Shown here piece by piece: positions 61,775 to 64,000 of a DNA stretch of 64,000 nucleotides; within the stretch, counting starts at the first letter, position 1; each line of letters starts with the position of its first letter. The position numbers and the translations under genes are program-made. A model generated the notes under the pieces. That model ran no database searches. It was not told where the DNA came from and saw nothing but the letters and a program-made list of their open reading frames with translations. This stretch comes from Sinotaia quadrata (Eukaryota; Mollusca; Gastropoda; Architaenioglossa; Viviparidae), in NCBI GenBank assembly GCA_028829895.1, contig CM054182.1, positions 15,369,001 through 15,433,000 on the forward strand. Reading direction: 5' to 3'.

Positions 61775-63114
61775 GTAGACATTGATAATGGTAAGTACAT
61801 ATAAATTCAATATTAGGTCATCATTGTTCAAAATTCTGGGCATGAACTTCCGTCTCTTTGAACTTCTAGAATGCTCAGCAGTAGGAATGATTCTCTTTAG
61901 AGTCCAACAGTAATTAGCCATCATGACTGCATCCCAGCGTCCCTGATACCTGGTTTCCATCTCTTTCATATCCTGATGAAATCTCTCAACTTGCTCGTTG
62001 CTCATTGAACCCATATTTTCAGGAAACCGATCCATATGTGAATAAGTAATGCATTTTGATGCTCATGTTGCATCCAAGGTTTCTGAAAGCAGTCAGCATA
62101 TTGGCAACAAGCTCTGCATAGTTCCTGCTATTGTTGCCAAGAAAGTTTTTCAGGACCAGAACAAAAGCCTTCCACGCTTCCAGTTCCACTTCATTCATTG
62201 AGTTTTCAAACTCTGGATCTCTGATTAGCTTACGGAGTTGTGGACCATCAATAATGCCAGCTTTCAGCTTCTCAATGGTCTTCCCTGGAAAATCATGGCA
62301 CAAGTAAGTGAAACAGCCACCATCCTTGTCCAGAACTTTGGTGAACTGTTTGATTAAGCTAAGCTTAATGTGCAGCGCTGGGAAAAGTATCTTGTCTCTG
62401 CCCACCAGAGGGTTGTTTATGGGGTTCTTTGCTTTGCAAGGTACCAATTCCTCCCATAGAGGCCAGTCCTGCTTCGTGTAATGCTGTTCTTTGTCCCTAC
62501 TATCCCACATGATAAGAAAGCATGGGTACTTGGTGAATCCAGACTGTTGTCCCAACAGAAAGTTTACCATCTTCAGGTCAACGCAAAGTAACCATCCATG
62601 CTGAGCATAACGAATTTTCTCCAGCACGTAATTCACTGCTTCATACTTACTCCTTCAGTGTAGTCGAGTGAGCTAGAGGTACAGAGGCAAACTGGTTACC
62701 ATGGTGTAGCAGAACACATTTCAGTGATCGCTTGCTGCTGTCATTGAACAATCTCCCATTTTCAGGTTTATACTGTTGCACTCCAAGCTTTTGCAGAAGC
62801 TGCACAATATCTGTACAGTACACCAGGTCCTTCTCTGTAGAGAAAAAAACTGAGATACTCTTGATGTCTGTTGCGGTAGAAGGTGATGCGAACACCTTCA
62901 GAAAGGACGTTTTTTCCCTCAATCCGGATGCCAACAGTTCAGCAGATAACTTTGACAAGCTGAGATCACGAACTAGATCATTTAGCTCCTTTTGTGAAAA
63001 AGGATTTGGAACATCATCATCAAGAACCACTAATTCTTCTTCTTCATATTCTTCAACGTTAGAGAAATCTTCTTCATTAACTCTTTCCCAGGCAGAACGC
63101 CCAACGCCGCCCAT
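61775..63114 (-). pseudogene. Protein of a widespread uncharacterised repeat family, two frameshifts
   Basis: Read on minus from ATG 63114, about 440 residues in three frames. Part 1 (63114-62647) has acidic EEYEEEELVVLDDDVPNPF, then LSKLSAELLASGLREK, DLVYCTDIVQLLQKLGVQQY, FNDSSKRSLKCVLLHHGNQF and AHSTTLKE. A one-base shift at about 62647-62650 leads to part 2 (KYEAVNYVLEKIRYAQHGW, CVDLKMVNFLLGQQSG, FTKYPCFLIMWDSRD, LHIKLSLIKQFTKVL, FLGNN, LGCNMSIKMHYL). A second shift near 62045 leads to part 3 (HMDRFPENMGSMSNEQVERF, YQGRWDAVMMANYCWTLKR). From memory, proteins with these motifs are multi-copy hypotheticals in hydra, arthropods and molluscs. The spaced D, WDSRD and E(R)FHQD motifs could be an RNase H-like/DDE core, but that is inference. 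No terminal repeats identified. Confidence 0.75.
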
Positions 63115-63279
63115 AGCAACCAGTGCTCTTTCAGTGCTCTTTCCTTCCCATATTTACATCATATCCGGTGTCTACAGGAAGCATGACTTTTGTACAACGA
63201 TTTCCGTGCCATTTTGAAGCGTTTTCATGTGACAGCATTCTTTTTTTCATAAAGTTTTCTTTGTTTTTCGCGTTTGATG

Positions 63280-63490
63280 TTTCAAATGGATTTCTTAGAA
63301 TCATCGATCATTAATGAGAAGTTTAATGGATTCAATTTATCAGATAATGAGGTAAGAGAAGTTTATTTTGAATTGGACGATATGATTAGAAGTGACTTTA
63401 GTGTCAGTAGCGTGCACATGTAGTATCTTTCAAATTTTGGAGGAGAGTGCGTCAGATTCTGAGGATATCGAAGAGGAGTAGGGGGAAGGG
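63280..63490 (+). other. Short plus-strand frame beside the repeat-family protein
   Basis: ATG at 63280 starts MDFLESSIINEKFNGFNLSD and runs about 45 codons to a stop near 63421. In another frame an acidic SDSEDIEEE follows at about 63452. It is transcribed away from the pseudogene at 63114 and could be part of the same repeat, or noise. Family not recognised. Confidence 0.25.
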
Positions 63491-63824
63491 GTATCTGGAG
63501 ACGCATAAACAATAATCACATACAAGAAAAAACAGATATACAGCAAAATTTACTTTTCAGTTTATTATAAATTGCAAAGGAAAGTGGGCTTTTGCTTCAT
63601 TAAATTGCTCACAAAACAAAACAAAAAGGAACATTCATGGCATCATAACATATGCAACTGGTGAACAAAGTAAATCCAAAAATCATACTATTAAATAATT
63701 TACATATAGTTAATGCCTATTTTTTCCCAGAGCACAGAAAAAACCTGGAAATTATTGGAGACTGAAAAATGCCATTTATTCATATTTTAACCACAAAATT
63801 TAATTAACAAAGTTTAGTACAGAA

Positions 63825-63910
63825 AACGTCATATCTCTGAAACTATTCATCATATAGAATTGGCTCACTTGTCAAAATGATCGATAAACAATATCTATAA
63901 CTATAAAGAT
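63825..63910 (-). repeat. Fragment related to the 36338-38035 element (reverse orientation)
   Basis: On minus, CGATCATTTTGACAAGTGAG then AATAGTTTCAGAGATATGAC parallels 37378-37432 on plus (TGATCATTTTGATATGTGAA, then ATAGTTTTAGAGATATAACA). This links the right edge of the window to the MOB1-intron element family. Confidence 0.5.
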
Positions 63911-64000
63911 AATTTATGTTTAATCACATATTAAGTTAGATTTTACTGTACAATTTTTATTTACAAAGAAAATTAAAATGGATAAATTGTTACATCTTAG

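Noticed and set aside
62732..63217. 161-codon plus-strand frame rich in Ser
   Set aside because: It is the antisense shadow of the repeat-family protein on minus, whose motifs are recognised.

Overview
This is an AT-rich, intron-rich animal nuclear DNA window. It carries spliced genes with GT-AG introns, many minisatellites and decayed transposons. I could not identify the species. The genes and the transposon mix (hAT, Ty3-type gag, a repeat-encoded protein I recall from cnidarians, arthropods and molluscs) fit an invertebrate, possibly a mollusc; that is inference.

Four host genes are recognisable. (1) At the left edge, the last coding exon of histone H2A.Z lies on + (1420-1481), with the rest upstream of the window. 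(2) A complete eight-exon acid lipase of the lysosomal/gastric family, predicted at 398 residues, lies on - (14903 down to 2462). It faces H2A.Z tail to tail, and a CLEAR-type box sits just upstream of its start. (3) A complete four-exon MOB1 gene of 216 residues lies on - (45569 down to 35441); it is a Hippo-pathway kinase co-activator. (4) The 5' part of an hnRNP H/F-type gene lies on + (leader exon ending at 45977, coding exons from 49644 to 52776). MOB1 and hnRNP H/F are head to head around a roughly 400 bp interval with two YY1-like sites, which suggests a shared promoter.

The 20 kb between lipase and MOB1 (about 15.1-35.4 kb) has no recognised gene. It holds a Ty3-type gag relic, a 15-bp-core satellite in inverted arrays, several minisatellites, a 70-bp-arm fold-back repeat, and probably a long MOB1 3' UTR. 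The introns carry an hAT MITE (7082-7389), a 1.7 kb element with 12-bp terminal repeats (36338-38035), a BED-finger fragment (about 40.1-40.7 kb), and a GC-rich internally deleted hAT copy with a perfect 8-bp target duplication (56071-57930). At 61.7-63.1 kb is a frameshifted protein of a widespread, uncharacterised repeat family.

All exon models come from reading the sequence by eye: splice sites, phase and family conservation. No alignment or search was run. Calls on transposon family rest on terminal repeats, target duplications and recalled protein resemblance.
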